A DNA stretch of 64,000 bases from Larus michahellis. Lineage: Eukaryota; Chordata; Aves; Charadriiformes; Laridae. The notes beneath the pieces are model-generated. The model was given only the letters and a program-made list of their open reading frames with translations, ran no database searches and was not told where the DNA came from. The DNA lies in the NCBI RefSeq assembly GCF_964199755.1, contig NC_133896.1:176627092-176691091 (forward strand), in the 5' to 3' direction. Below, piece by piece: positions 13,301 through 25,568 of this stretch. Made by a program: the position numbers and the translations under genes. How positions within the stretch are numbered: position 1 is the first letter of the stretch; the number at the start of each line of letters is the position of its first letter.

Positions 13301-16300
13301 GACTTTCACATGAGCTGGTGCAAAAAAAATGTGCCAACACACCCAGCACTGGCAAAAAACAAAATAAAGCAAGTCTTACAACCCTCATGCCCTTCCAAGA
13401 TAATCCCAGATGTTTTGTACCACTAATGCAAACCACTGCTGAAATTAAGTTTCTCTATTCACTATAACACAAACGAAAGTTTTACAGCTAAATATCCAAC
13501 TGGAAGCTAGCACACTGTGAGTCAGATCAATACATCTTTCTTCTCATTGGAAAAATAAAAATTTAGCACTATTCATAAACACTAGATTTACAACTGCTTG
13601 CAGAAGCTCACAGCATGAGGAACTAAAGAACCTATTTTGAAGTAGCTTATTCACTACATTCCTTTAAAGTTAGATTTTTCTCTTGGATTGACAGTATTCA
13701 GATATGTGAAAAACAGCAAAACCAAAACACTCCTTCTAAGGTAATTTGGATAATAAGTTAGGTGTGTCAAGCACACCTTAGACCAGCAGAGGCATTTCTA
13801 ATACACTGGGTCTGAGAACACGTGCTGTTTTTCATTAAATTGCTGAAGTTGGAAAGCCCATTTTTAAAAAAAAAAAAAAAAAAAGATAGTTAAGAGTTAT
13901 GTTAGTCTCGTTAAGCAGAAAAGGGTTGGGGTTTTTTCATTTTTGTTTTGTTGGTTTTTTTTTGTTTGTTTTTTTTTTAAACAGAACAACAACCCTCCTC
14001 CAGGAGTGGACAAAGAAACTTTAAAGAGAAGGAGTGGTAGGTACAAGAAACAGCTGGAATGTATCTGGTTCTTACAACACAATAAAACCCAAGTGTTTTC
14101 CAAAGCTCAGCAAGGTCACCGCCTAATGTAATACACCCAAGTGCTCATTAAAAACTTTAAAATTTTCACCAAAAAAAAAAAAAGTGTTTGACAAAGAAAA
14201 GGTGATAAAAGAGAGCCCATAGCAACCAGGGGGAGGGGGGCATACTGAACGTGGAAATCATCATCTCGCCTCCTCCCCAGACTATGGGTGGAAAAAAAAA
14301 GCATGACCTCACAAAATTGAAGAAAGGATCAGGACACAGTGCAAAAAAACAAACAAACAAAAAGACAGGAGGAAAAGAACAGAAGTAACACCATGACTAA
14401 CTGTAGCTGGTAACCACAAAATACTGAACAGAACCAAACAAAAGTCCGGTCAGAATTGTTTGTAGATCCCCTTAAGCTGCAATACACTTCCCCAGTACAG
14501 AAGACATACCCATTTCTACAGTCAACAAGTTAATTCTTCCTCTTAAAGCGTCTGCAGACACTGCTTTCATGTGAAATTTTAAACAAATGCTCAAAACTAC
14601 GAGGATAAACCATCCACAAAGGAAACGACACTGTGAACTCAGCTCAAAGCTATGCATGCCCATCACGCAGGACTGTGTGAAGACAGACTTCAAGCATCTC
14701 TGAGAAATCCAAATATAGACTTAACTTGAAAATATGTAAACCCACCTTGCAGAAATCGGGAAACAGATTTTACTCCCAAGCAAAAACTGGTCCCATTTTT
14801 CTCTGAAACACATCACCAAATACACCAGACACCTTTCCTGAGGTCCGGAAGGAAAGAAGGGGACAACAAGGTAACAGAGAGAATAATGTTCAGCCAGATA
14901 AAATGGTATTACTGTCACCCTCTCCCTCTAAAACATTATTGCTAGCCCTGTCATATGCCACAGCACCTTCACAGTCTGCAGCCAGCGGGGAACATTATTT
15001 CAAGGATTTACATTCCCACAGTATTTACTTAACAGCATGTATATTTATGTATCAATTCATATTTATATATTAATTGGATACACTTAGATTTACTCCATGC
15101 AAGGGCTCACTGCCAAGAATCTACACACAATACTGAAATACTGATGCATCCACCTAAAGGAGAGTTAAATACGTCCCTTATGCAGACGTGAGCCAGGACT
15201 TTGGCAGCCGTGCTGTAAGAAGTTCTCCAGAAACCAGCCCACCCAGGTTTTATGACTTGACAGAATTACCCAGTATTAGACATAGTTTAAGCAACACAAT
15301 ATCTAGATTTTGCCTTTTCATTCACGCATTTTTCATTCTGACACCACCCAGGACATTGACTGTCTCTCTACACGCTACCTGAGAATACCTTACCCAGAAC
15401 TGACAAAAAACTTGTCAGAACAATTAGTTCAACTGAAATAAAGGTACCTACAAGAAGAAGATTTGAACAGTAAGATGAGTCTTCTATCTCTACAGTTATT
15501 CCTCCCATCTGCCATACCAGACTGTACACATTAGATTCATGCTTGGGGGAAAAACAAAACAAAATAATCACTGAGGTAAGATCTCTATGCAAATATAGGG
15601 AAAGCATCGCTCTTAGACCTCTTGCTGCATTTGCAGAAGCCATAAAAATATACAGTAGAAACGCAGATGTTGAACAGTTTCAACAAATAAAAACATTTGG
15701 TGACCACATGTCAGAGACCGTTCACTGGATTTGATGGCTGTGCCGTTGGTCCAAACCGAAAGACTTCAGTAAGTAGTCCTGGCTCTCAAGTTTTATCCTC
15801 AAGCTGACTCTTTCTACCAAGCTACTCTGCAAATCTGCTTTTTTAATCTCCTGAGCAGGCAGGGGGGTGGGAGGATGTGTGTCTGTGTGCATATACACGC
15901 ATTGGGTTTTTCCCCTAGAAAAAGACAAAAACAAAAGCCCCCAAATAATTTTCCAACATCCAAGATGTAACAGATACTTTTAAATCGCAAAGGAAGATAG
16001 TTTGGGACTCTGAAAAGCACATGTAATGCAATCATAAATGAAGTTGTTAGCACACACAACGGCGCTCAGATAAATTAGGCTATTTCGCTACCTATTTAAT
16101 GGCCATGGCAGATACCAGCAGCAGAGGTATCTTTATAGTTGCCGTCTAGACATGCTGGGCGCTCTTCCTCTAACGCTGCCTTATCAAAAATGATAAAAAC
16201 CTTATCTTGCAACAGAAATCCTAACAGGGAAACACCTCTCTCCATCAACACTGGGCAGCGTTAGCACTAGAAAGGACTTGTGTTCCGCTGCATGAGGAAC

Positions 16301-16620
16301 AGCCCCAGGACTACAGGCTCCTGCTCATGACTCTGAGACAGACGTTCTCGACGGCGGTATCAGATGAAATTAGTAGCTCTCAGAACATCTGACTTTAACA
16401 ACTTTAGATCAGTTCTTAGGGAAAGAGATTCAGCTCCCAAGCGGCCCTGTAACAGAGTTATTAAGAGTTATTTGGCCCAACACCTATTTTACACTTCAGT
16501 GGATTTGTCAAGGTTGGTCCATGTGCTTTCCTACAGCCCTGCTGCTTCCCTCCAACAATTCATTCAGGCACACGCTCGCTGCCCACCCTCCCTCAGACGG
16601 GATGTAACATTCGACTGCTT
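10400..16620. other. LMO7 intron 1, no gene seen
   Basis: Intronic sequence with homopolymer runs near 11771 and 13866. The GC content is slightly raised at about 12.4-13.1 kb, where ATTCAGGTGTCT occurs twice (near 12640 and 12771), but no element or exon could be recognised. Confidence 0.4.
13866..13982. repeat. A-run followed by G/T-rich low-complexity tract
   Basis: A run of 19 A residues is followed, after about 40 bp, by an irregular TTTTGTTTTGTTGG-type tract. It is simple sequence, and open frames crossing it (K/N/F/L-rich peptides) are artefacts. Confidence 0.8.
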
Positions 16621-16625
16621 TGGGC

Positions 16626-16649
16626 GGGGGGGGGGGGGGGGGGGGGGGG
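16626..16649 (+). repeat. poly-G tract (24 bp)
   Basis: Twenty-four consecutive G residues on the plus strand, so poly-C in the LMO7 sense strand. The tract can form a G-quadruplex and is likely to be length-unstable or poorly sequenced. Confidence 0.9.
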
Positions 16650-17717
16650 AAGAATAAATATTCAAGCATTATTTGCCTCAGGGCACACTAACTAAAGATT
16701 TACAGACTTTGTGGGTCAGGTTTCAAGTTGCTTTAGCAAACAATTTCAAACCATAGACATTTACCTGAAGATTAGGGTTCATTTATGACACAGCACAGGA
16801 ATTAAAAGCCGAGACGTTTCACAAGAAAACGGCACACACCCTTCTTTCCTCTTGAACTCCTCGAGGGGCATCACCCCTGAAATGCTGAAGGGTGTTTTGG
16901 GGGAGAGGGACCATGTGTCCCCTTCGTTCACAAGGATGAACTTGGTGGTGGGCTGCAGAGAGGAAGAGGCAGACTGCCCTCCCACATCTTGAGGCAGGAG
17001 AACAGACTCGGCAGTCTGGGATATTTAATAGCTGGGGGAAGAATGCTTTGGTTTGGAGGAACAGCTTTTGGCTTGCTTAAGTTGTAATATGGAACAGAGC
17101 GCAGTAAAATAATTTTAACCCAGCTATTTCTAGCTTTGGCAGACACGGCTCTACCTTAAAGAGACTATTTCTGAGTTGTGTTGTTTCAGTGTTTTATTCT
17201 GGTCTCGGCGCGCACCAGCTGCCCAGCTGAGGTGCTCAGTAAAGGCTGAGCTGCACCTGAGTTTGAGCAGCACCAGTTGTTACAGGCAGAGCTCAGAAAA
17301 CTCCAGAAATCCCAGATGCAAGAACCCACCACCACAAACCACTGCTGGGTTCTGGATAAAGGACACCCGAGAAGAGCTTGAGTTTTGCACAGAAAATGAC
17401 CACTCTTTCCCCCAAAAGGTGATGTCCTCGACAGCCAGCTCTCCCAGAGTGACTAACCATCACCAGCTGGAGTAACCGATATCAAGACAAGCAACATTAC
17501 CTCCTCTCCCAGTTCACCACAGCACACGAAAGAGAAGAGGTTGGGGACTACACCTGAAGAGGTCTTGGCACTGTAAAGACTACAGACCTGCCTTGTCTGC
17601 ATGATCATAAACTACGCCTCAACATGAATCTGAATTAAAGAACAAAGCCTTTCATTAACTAACACCAGATATCAGATGCAATTTTTTGTTGTTATTGCTG
17701 TTAATCAAGTTGTTGGC

Positions 17718-17776
17718 TTCTTTGTTTTTGGTTTGGTGGTTGTTTTTTTTTTCTTTTTTTCCTTTTTTTTTTTTTT
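17718..17776. repeat. G/T- and T-rich low-complexity tract
   Basis: Irregular T runs interrupted by GG and C, ending in a 15-T run. The minus-strand reading is an A-rich, lysine-coding artefact. Confidence 0.8.
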
Positions 17777-19039
17777 CGGTATAGCATAAGAACTAGGATC
17801 AAATGTTTGAGCTCCCACTAGCCAGTGGCTGCCATACAACATGGAGACTCCAGCTGGGAACAGGCGGAAGAGGGACCTCACCAGGACACAATTTTCTCTC
17901 ACCAAAAGCTTTCAGTACAGATGGGGTGAAAACTTCTGATGTTTCAGGGTAGGGTTTTTTTAAGATCTGACAAATACAGCTGCTCATTCCTGTTACAGAA
18001 AGCCCTCAGCTTCAAGGTTTGAGCTCAGGTCTTTTGAGGTTTTTTTTTAAGTCTCAGAGTCCAAAAAGTTCTGTATTGAAATACAGAAAAATGTTAACAC
18101 AGATTTCATTAGCAAAGGGAAATAATAACAGTTTACAAAGAGATTTTTGCTTGTTCTTTTAAATATATAGTAGCTAGTGTTTGTATGCTTTCATCTTCCT
18201 CTAATGTTAGGGGGACGCTGGCACACAAAACCTTATCAAAACATAAGAACTTCAAGTTCATAAATATTTGGAAATCTGCCTCATCTTCAAAACTAATTGT
18301 TTAATGATTAGGACTCACCACGTTTCGCTCTCAATTATGTACACACCACTGCGTTTCACCAAGACTCACAAAACCTTGAGACCATGTCTCATTACTCTAA
18401 AAATACCTTTACTCTTCTCATACAACAACGGAAATGGCTGGTTGTGGCTTTTTAACCCATCTGGATTTAAAGAGCAGAGAAACACAACAGAGTCTCTGAA
18501 AGGCAAACCTCATTTCATAGGGAAATAAATATTTACATCTTCCTTCAACATTATGGAATTCTTAACATCCTGTTTATCAATACCTCCAGGTTTTTAAAGT
18601 TACTCAATGTACAATAAAAATGTTTCTCCAAGGGGTAAGTTTAAAAGTAACTTTAAAATGAGAACAGCTTTCACATATTAGAAACAAAGTATAACCACAC
18701 AAATTAGATGGAGAAGGGGGAGGGAGGGGAGCCGAACATATGGTTTTTCCACTACAGAAACAGTGCGCGCTTTACACTTACATGGCTTTGCTAACGCTCC
18801 CATGTGCGGGCAAAGGGAACCTTTTGTAGGAACGGTACAACCAGCCAGTATCCAGTGAAGATTAACAATAATTCAAACAAATCCCCAAATCCTTAAAATA
18901 GGCTTTTCAAAGACAACATTATGTCACCTTAATGAAACTATTTAAGGTAAGCTTTGCCAACTTAAAGAAAGCAAGGTAAGAAACATATACGCAAGAGAGG
19001 AATGCTTTAATCAGCTAAACTCACGGCTAGCTCTGACAA

Positions 19040-19126
19040 AATTGACACTTGGGGAAGCCAGGACTGCTTTAATTACCTACCTACATTCGTGGATGGCACT
19101 TACGGAATTGACACTTGTGGAAGTCA
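19040..19126 (+). repeat. pair of imperfect 21-bp direct repeats
   Basis: AATTGACACTTG followed by a GGAAG-type end occurs at 19040-19060 and again at 19106-19126, with two differences over 21 bp and a 66-bp offset. This may be an old local duplication. No function is evident. Confidence 0.6.
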
Positions 19127-19829
19127 CTTGTGATATGCTCGCCTACGGTGCTCTCGGTTCAAAATTCTCAATAGATTTTAAGCACTAGATGTCATCGTTT
19201 TACAGAGGAAACAAAGAAGCCTGAACTCGGCTCTTGACAAGCTTGCGAAGATGGGGGGTAAAAAGTAACAAGCACCCTTCTTTGAACATTCGCTCTTTGG
19301 AAAGTTAATGGGGCAGCATTTCTGATAATGGAAGTTCCAGCTCAAGTGAATGAGTGCAAAGAAATAAGCTTAGTATGTTAAAACACATATAAGCCAGCAC
19401 GCTAAAGCTCCTCCACAATGACTCTAAGTGAGGCTGCTCAATGTTTCTAACATTTCTCATAACACCTTCCATGCCGTCAGCCACCCTGACTGTTCTCACA
19501 CACGCACACACTCAGGTACCACGATGAGCAACCCCTTTCCTCGCGCGTTAACACACACTGTGATTTTGTGCGACGACACAGAAAAACCCAAGATATTCCA
19601 CATCAAGCCCTGCACGCAGTCAGGCACTTATGTTTAAAAACAGGAGAGAAAGAAAATGACTGTAATTTCAGGTCGCTCTCTGCCCCGAACTCTTTCGAGA
19701 CAGGAAGGCGAGGAGTGCCTTTAATTCCGACCGTCTCAGAGCAAGCGCCGGAGAAGCAATTTAAAAGACGGCAAGAAATTATGAGCCTTAATGACAGGCG
19801 GGCAGCCCTACCCGCCTGTAATTTGGATT

Positions 19830-20760
19830 TCGGGGCGGGGGGGGGCCGTCGTGTAAGGAGGGATCTCGGAAAGCCTTCACGATACCTTCTAAAAATAGCA
19901 GCCCGCAGCTGCTGACAAAGAAACCAAAGTTTGGGAGCCGCGTCCCCGCCGCTCCCGCCCGGCGGCGGCGGGGGATGGTGCGGCGAGACCCCCGACCCAC
20001 CCGGGTGCGGCGGGGAGGGGATGACAAGGGGGTGACACAGACAGACGGACGGACGGGGACCGAGCGACGCCTCACCTCTACCCATCGCCGAGCCTCGGCG
20101 AAGGCCGCCTGGCAGTCGCACTCCGCGTCCTCTCTCCCCTCCATGGCCGGCAGTGAATGCGGGATGGTGGCGGGAGGGGTGGTGAAGCGGCCGGTCCTCC
20201 GGCGAGGTGGGGGCGCGGGGAGCAGCCGCTGTCATTCAGCTGCCGCCTTTTAACGCTCCCCGCGCCGTCTCCTCCCTCCCTCCTCCGCCTCCTCCCCCTC
20301 CCGGGAGGCAGCTCGCTGGCGCTCAGCGACCGCAAGAATTCGAAGGCTGTAAAGCAACACACACAAACACACACCCCCTTTCCCCGGACGCCCGGGAGGG
20401 GCCGCAACCCCCCGGCGGCGGCGGCGGCGGCTCCGTCCCGCCGGGCCCCTGTCCCTCCCGCCGCCCGATGGAGGCCGCCCCCGGCGGCTCCCGCCCCGCC
20501 GCATACCAGGAATAGCTGGGGACAATCGCACCTTTGAGGGCCGGCCACCTCCGTCCCGGCCCCCCGCCACCTGCCGCCCCGCGCACCGCCCCCGCCCGGC
20601 CGGGACGACCCTGGGGCCGCCTCCCGCCCGCCCGCCCTCCCTCCGGGCCGCCGGCCGGGCAGAGCCCTGGGCCCCGCCGGCTCCCGCACCCCTTCACGGG
20701 CGGGCCTCGCCATGCGGCCACCGACAGCGCCGGCAGCCGGGGGAAGGAGACGACTCCATG
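19830..20760 (-). promoter_or_regulatory. LMO7: CpG island containing the LMO7 promoter
   Basis: A block of about 0.9 kb that is very rich in G+C and CpG, in otherwise AT-rich sequence. It carries many GC-box-like CCCGCCC/GGGCGGG words and no obvious TATA box, the usual form of a broad housekeeping-type vertebrate promoter. It encloses the LMO7 first coding exon and must hold its 5' untranslated region, to the right of 20144. The transcription start cannot be placed exactly. A short CA-rich tract lies at about 20358-20384. The long open frames in all phases here come from the lack of AT-rich stop codons. Confidence 0.85.
20076..20144 (-). CDS. LMO7: LMO7, first coding exon (partial gene)
   Basis: LMO7 is a large cytoplasmic and junctional scaffold with an N-terminal calponin-homology domain, a PDZ domain and a C-terminal LIM domain. 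It has been linked to actin-based adherens junctions and emerin. This exon encodes 23 residues starting MEGREDAECDC and ending EARRWVE. That fits the start of the short mammalian LMO7 form as I remember it, including the acidic-cysteine AECDC motif and the RRWVE segment that leads into the calponin-homology domain. The ATG at 20144 has a strong context (G at -3, G at +4). After the last codon, GAG, comes a GTGAGG donor at 20075, giving phase 0. The following exons are not in the window, so intron 1 exceeds 20 kb. The related gene LIMCH1 starts differently, and the UCHL3 neighbour also supports LMO7. Confidence 0.85.
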
Positions 20761-20804
20761 CTCTTCTGCAGCCGTGTCCCGTCTGGGGACCAGGTTCGGA
20801 GCCT

Positions 20805-21538
20805 TTTGGAAGACACGAGAGGAGCTCTGGAGAGAGGGACCTGGGAGTCCTGGTGGACAACAGGATGACCATGAGGCAGCAAAGTGCCCTTGTGGCCAAG
20901 AAGACCAATGGCATCCTGGTGTGCATTAAAAGGGGCATGGCCAGCAGGCCGAGGGAGGTCATCCTCCCCCTCTACTCTGCCCTGGTGAGGCAGCATCTGG
21001 AGTACTGTGCCCAGTTCTGGGCTCCCCAATTCAAGAAAGACAAGGAACTGCTGGAAAGAGTCCCTTGGAGGGCTACGAAGATGATCAAGGGACTGGAGCA
21101 CCTCTCTTATGAGGAAAGGCTGAGAGACCTGGGTCTGTTTGGCCTGAAGAAGGGAAGACAGAGGGAATCTCATCAGTGCTTACCAGTATCAAAACCGCAG
21201 GTGTCAAGAGGATGGGGCCAGGCTCTTTTCAGTGGTGCCCAGGGACAGGACAAGGGGCATCGGGCACAAATTGAAACACAGGAAATGCCATCTCAACATG
21301 AGGAAAAACTTCTTTACTTTGAGGGTGGCAGAGCACTGGAACAGGCTGCCCAGAGAGGTGGTGGAGTCTCCTTCTCTGGAGATATTCAAACCCCACTTGG
21401 ATGTGTTGCTGTCCAGGCTGCTCTAGGTGACCCCACTTTGGCAGGGGGGTTAGACTAGATGATCTCCAAAGGCCCCTTCCAACGCCTACCATTCTGTGAT
21501 TCGGAAGACAGGAAAGGAGCTTTGGAAGACACGAGAGG
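20805..21538 (+). mobile_element. CR1 LINE, 5'-truncated, flanked by 18-bp direct repeats
   Basis: The CR1 body runs from about 20823 to 21502. It starts within the reverse-transcriptase C-terminal region (AGCTCTGGAG, then GACCTGGGAGTCCTGG, encoding RDLGVLVDN) and ends with GACTAGATGATCTCC, CCCCTTCCAACGCC and ATTCTGTGATTC. The coding part is disrupted but still readable ([24 protein letters not shown]). TTTGGAAGACACGAGAGG occurs exactly at 20805-20822 and again at 21521-21538. A third, 2-mismatch partial copy lies between the CR1 3' end and the second repeat. Target-site duplications are unusual for CR1. The element sits immediately upstream of the LMO7 CpG island, antisense to LMO7. Confidence 0.92.
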
Positions 21539-22559
21539 TCCATGCTTTGTTTTGAGCTCTTTTCACACAAAATGACCTTAGCAGAGATGCCTGGGGCAGA
21601 GCTGGAGCTGCACAGCGCAGCCTCCACGCTTGCCTTTCTGGCTCTCAACACCAATCTGCAGCAGCCCTGGTTTTGCTTTCAATACCCCTACAAGTGCCCA
21701 ATGCTTTATTTCACTTCTGTCTCTGCCTTACCCGACACGCTGCAACAGTTTCTTCGTGACTTCCCCATGCTCTCCTGTGTCTCCTGAAGCCCTGTCTCCA
21801 TGAGGCTGTTCCCAGGCGGACTCCTCCTGAGCCCGGGTGGCTGGTTACCCTACAGTAACCACAAACACCGGGTCAGTCAGGATTATGCTACACCACACAC
21901 ACGTTTCTTCCACCCTTCCCTACCTTCTCTGTAAGCGAAACTGAGTTGCTGCATGCATCTTCTGCTTGTAGGGCCCAGGGCAGAACACATCACATAATTT
22001 TTTTAAGGGACTAGTGAGAAAAGGTAACTTAAAATTTGTACCGCACGCAAATTAGCTTCTTCTAAGATGTCTACTTGGAGGCATATCTTATTTCTGCTCT
22101 GTAAACAACCTTCTTAGAACAGGAAAGAAGACTTTAGGAGATGTATTCGACATAGCAAGAAGCTATTAGCCATCAGTTTCTGCGGTACATGGAAATTAGT
22201 GTTACTGGTGCTACACACAGGCAGGAAAAGCCAGTGACTGTGGCTGAAATAAGTTCCACAGGAGGTGTTTGGCATTCATTAAAGTTACAAACGCATAAAA
22301 ATGATGCAGTTAGCTCCTCACAGTGGTATGATCTGAGACAACTATCCAGTAGAGCCAATGATGAATGAAACAATAATCAAAGCTATAATTTTGAAGGTTT
22401 TTCCCTACTCCTTTTTCCTGCTCCAAGGCAGATAAGCCTCAAGACAAATGAAGAATCTGCCTTTTTCTTGAGTGGGAAGCCCGAGCATCAGAAAACAACC
22501 CTCTCATCTCACTATTTAACATTTGTGACTACAAAGGCTAAAAAAAAAAGTCTAAATAA

Positions 22560-22640
22560 AGTGTGTATGTGCTGCTGCTGGCAGCCATAATCAGTTTGCA
22601 TTAGCTGTCATTAGCAAACATTTTTCTGGAGAACCACTGC
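22560..22640. promoter_or_regulatory. possible conserved non-coding block upstream of LMO7
   Basis: A repeat-free block with GCCATAATCAG, GCATTAGCTGTCATTAGCAA (two CATTAGC words) and GAACCACTGCAG. Clustered TAAT-type homeodomain words suggest a regulatory element. This rests on motif content only. Confidence 0.22.
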
Positions 22641-24500
22641 AGCCTTTCCCAGATTTTTAAGGTCTGCCTTTTCACTTCATATAAAAATATGATGCTTGTC
22701 CCTAAGTAGGAGGAAGTAACTATGAATACTATAAAAGTTTAAAAGTTACTTGAGAATAAAATTCTATGAAACAGGTTTCAAAAGAGGTTTAAAAAACAGT
22801 TTCCAAGTTTTCGCTTATTTCTGTCTGGTTTATTTCACTTAATGGCAAATCAAGTCACTTTTCTTGTGAATCAAGTGTTTAATGTTTTAGATCAAATAAT
22901 TCAAGTAATTAGAGCAATTTGATTAAATCTCTTTTTAGTAAGCTGCATGGACCACAGCAGCTTTCAGGTCAAAGTTATTCACTGAGTAAAAAAAGTTCTA
23001 ACATGCGCATTTCTTCCTCAAAGTGCATTTTAAATCGACTATCAATCACAGATAATTTATCTATGAAAGTCCAAGCAACCAAAATAGTTAAATATTCCTT
23101 GTGCTAACATGGTAAGTCACCAGACTCCTAGGTCAGAAAAACACTACATATACCAGATACGACTGCTAATTGTTGGTGTCAAAAGTAGCAAACATAATAT
23201 TGTTCTACTCAGCAACTGTGTGTGCTCCCAGGGATAAGTCAAGCAACAGTTTACGTCATATTCTTCTCATACAGAGTTCTACAAATATTTGATACAATAA
23301 TATTTTCTACCAAGGCAGCCTTCCTCCCTTAAGGAGAGACCATATTTATTTTCTAAACGTGGGCTCTTAGGTGTGTTTATTTTCTAAAACTTATATTCCA
23401 GTGACAGAAAACACTTCTTTCTCCTTCTTTCCTCAAGTGAATCATGCAGCCACGACAAAGGAAAGGGCATTGTACTGGTTATTAAATTCTTACAGTTTCT
23501 CAATAAAACGCTTGTAATAACATGGGAAAACTTACACCAATATACTTAAAAGAGCTTGGACAATCCTCAGTGCTTAATAGCACACCAGCTCCGCTCAGCT
23601 AAAATTAACAGAAGCGCTGAGCGTGCATCATCTCTTCACTCCTACATGCACCATTTCCATAAGATGATGTGTCTGACTGGCCCAGGCTGCAGGACCTGAA
23701 GAGGGATTTGCCCGGCAGTCACTAGCCCTGTGGGCCTGTGGCCAAACCACGCTCCACACCACAAAGGCGGCAAGGCCCTGGCAGGGCTGCGCAAGTTTGG
23801 AAATGCAGCGTTATTTTCCCACAGAGCTTGAGCTAATAAGGATGGATTGTACAGATAAGGCAACATCTGCACAGGCATTGCAGAGCCAAAAGCCCCACAT
23901 GGTCTGCAGGGCTCATCAGCCCCTGGTCAGGACCTTGCTGCGCTACACAAGTCAGCCAAGTGTTCGTACCTCACTCCTTCTATCCAAGTTATACAGGTTC
24001 GGTCAAGGCCAAACATATTGCAGCATCTTGTAGATCCCTTTACTTCCTGTGCTCCAGTGGTCACCAATGCCTGTGCTAGAGCATGGTCTTAAAAGCATGG
24101 AAGGCCGTTACATCATAGATGTTAGGCGAGACAGTATTTCTGCAGTGCAGGCTTTCAAAGTTTCAACCTGGCAAGAGACCGTGTGGTGAGCAGATACGGT
24201 TCAGCGTAAAAAAACTGGTGCACTGCCCTTCCTTTGTCATCTCAAACTTTTGTGAACCTTTCCAAAGCAATGCTCACTAAAAAGTACCCTCTTATATATT
24301 AATAAACCAGAAATTAACACTGAAAGTAAAACAAAACAGAAGGAAGCCTTACCCCGCAGGACAACCAATTTGAAGACTGTGCAAAAAAAACACTGAGCAA
24401 AACTATCATATTGCCAAAATACTAAGAATTCTTATATAAGTTTTCACTTAAGATTCAAGATGCATTTTTCCAATGTGTCCATGAAAAATCCCACCCCACC

Positions 24501-24523
24501 TGATTCTATGATTCTACTATTCT
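24501..24523 (+). repeat. possible relic CR1 3' tail
   Basis: TGATTCTATGATTCTACTAT resembles the ATTCTATG octamer repeats that end CR1 copies, but no CR1 body can be read before it. Confidence 0.35.
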
Positions 24524-24829
24524 AACCTTGATTTCCTTTGTCATGAAATCCTAATACGCAATTAAAGGTCCAGTTCTGAAGGGATTTTGCAATAAATAAT
24601 TGCACAAACACAGAGCCCCTCCATTTATTACCTAAACCCACAAAGATCTTCTGAACATTGAAGAGCATATGTGGTGTGAGTATTTCCCTAAAGCAGACAA
24701 CAGTACTTCCCTGATGTAGTTAGTTTAACAGCTTTGAACTGCACATCCTCTTCCTCTCATTCCTCATCCTCCTCCCTACCCTAAAAGCACCTTAGTGTTC
24801 TATACTGACTATGGCTTACTTCAAATGTA

Positions 24830-25035
24830 ATCCTCCGAGTCACCTTAAGCTTAAAATATGCATTTTAGGCTAATAATCAAAATTATTTGATTTTTCTGAT
24901 ATTAGCAGGAAGACAATGCAGCTGCTTTGGTTGCCAAAGCCTTTGATTTTTATTTAAAGGCAAGTTTCATGGCTTTACTAATGAGCATGGCAACATAACG
25001 CAAGTCTTAACGGTACTGCATTTTATTGGGGTGAA
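24830..25035. promoter_or_regulatory. possible conserved non-coding block downstream of UCHL3
   Basis: An AT-rich, repeat-free block with ATATGCATTTTA (octamer-like), GGCTAATAATC, TTGGTTGCCAAAG (an inverted TTGG/CCAA pair) and CCTTTGATTTTTATTTAAAG (a TCF/LEF-type CTTTGAT). Its composition is typical of deeply conserved vertebrate non-coding sequence, but conservation has not been tested. Confidence 0.22.
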
Positions 25036-25489
25036 AAAGTGCTCAAAAACAGAAGCTCATTAGTGTTATTCTTCCCTCTCACTTTTCGAACCAGCTCACT
25101 TATAGAAAACAGACTCTTGTTGTTAGGGGACTCTCCAGGTGACATGCTTTAGACAGACACTCCGACTTTTTCTTTAGAGTGCAAAAGATGTTCTGAAGTG
25201 ATAAGACAGACTCCCAGGCCTCTTTCTTTTCTATAAAGAAGGAAAACTCTGCCAGATTGCTTCTGGCATAACCCCATTCGTTTTTCCTGCAATGACAATT
25301 GATAGAGAACAAAAGCAGCCTGTGGGACACAGAGGGTTCGGTTTCCTTTGTCAGCGATCTTGATTGGAAGCAAACCTGAATTATTTCACTTCAAAGCAAC
25401 AAATAAGGAATATTTTTGTGGAATGTCAAAACATGGACATTAACCAAAACTGACCTTCACAAGAATCCTAAAGCATAAGATTGCTTAGC

Positions 25490-25568
25490 AAAAAAAAAAA
25501 AAACCACCAAAAAAAACCCCAACCAACAAACCAAAACACCAACCCAAAACCAAAAAAACTCCCAAACA
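25490..25568 (+). repeat. C/A-rich low-complexity tract
   Basis: A run of 14 A residues grades into an irregular AACC/CCAAC/CAAAACC tract with no T for over 60 bp. On the opposite strand it is G/T-rich, with GG and GGG steps. Confidence 0.85.

Larger units (their letters stand above)
16650..19829. other. LMO7 intron 1, proximal part, no gene seen
   Basis: Intronic sequence next to the CpG island. Composition shifts gradually to higher CpG after about 19.5 kb. No splice-bounded coding segment stood out. Confidence 0.4.

Noticed and set aside
1..19829. Search for LMO7 exon 2 (calponin-homology start)
   Set aside because: No segment encoding the expected domain start was seen on the minus strand.
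20078..20962. Long open frames (up to 294 codons) on both strands through the CpG island
   Set aside because: GC-rich sequence has few stop codons. The frames are Pro/Gly/Arg/Ala low-complexity, overlap each other and run into the CR1 copy. Only the 23-codon LMO7 exon has a donor and a recognisable sequence.
20712..21458. 248-codon plus-strand frame as a gene
   Set aside because: It is the CR1 reverse-transcriptase C-terminal region ([15 protein letters not shown]), with 5' truncation and fusion to flanking GC-rich sequence.
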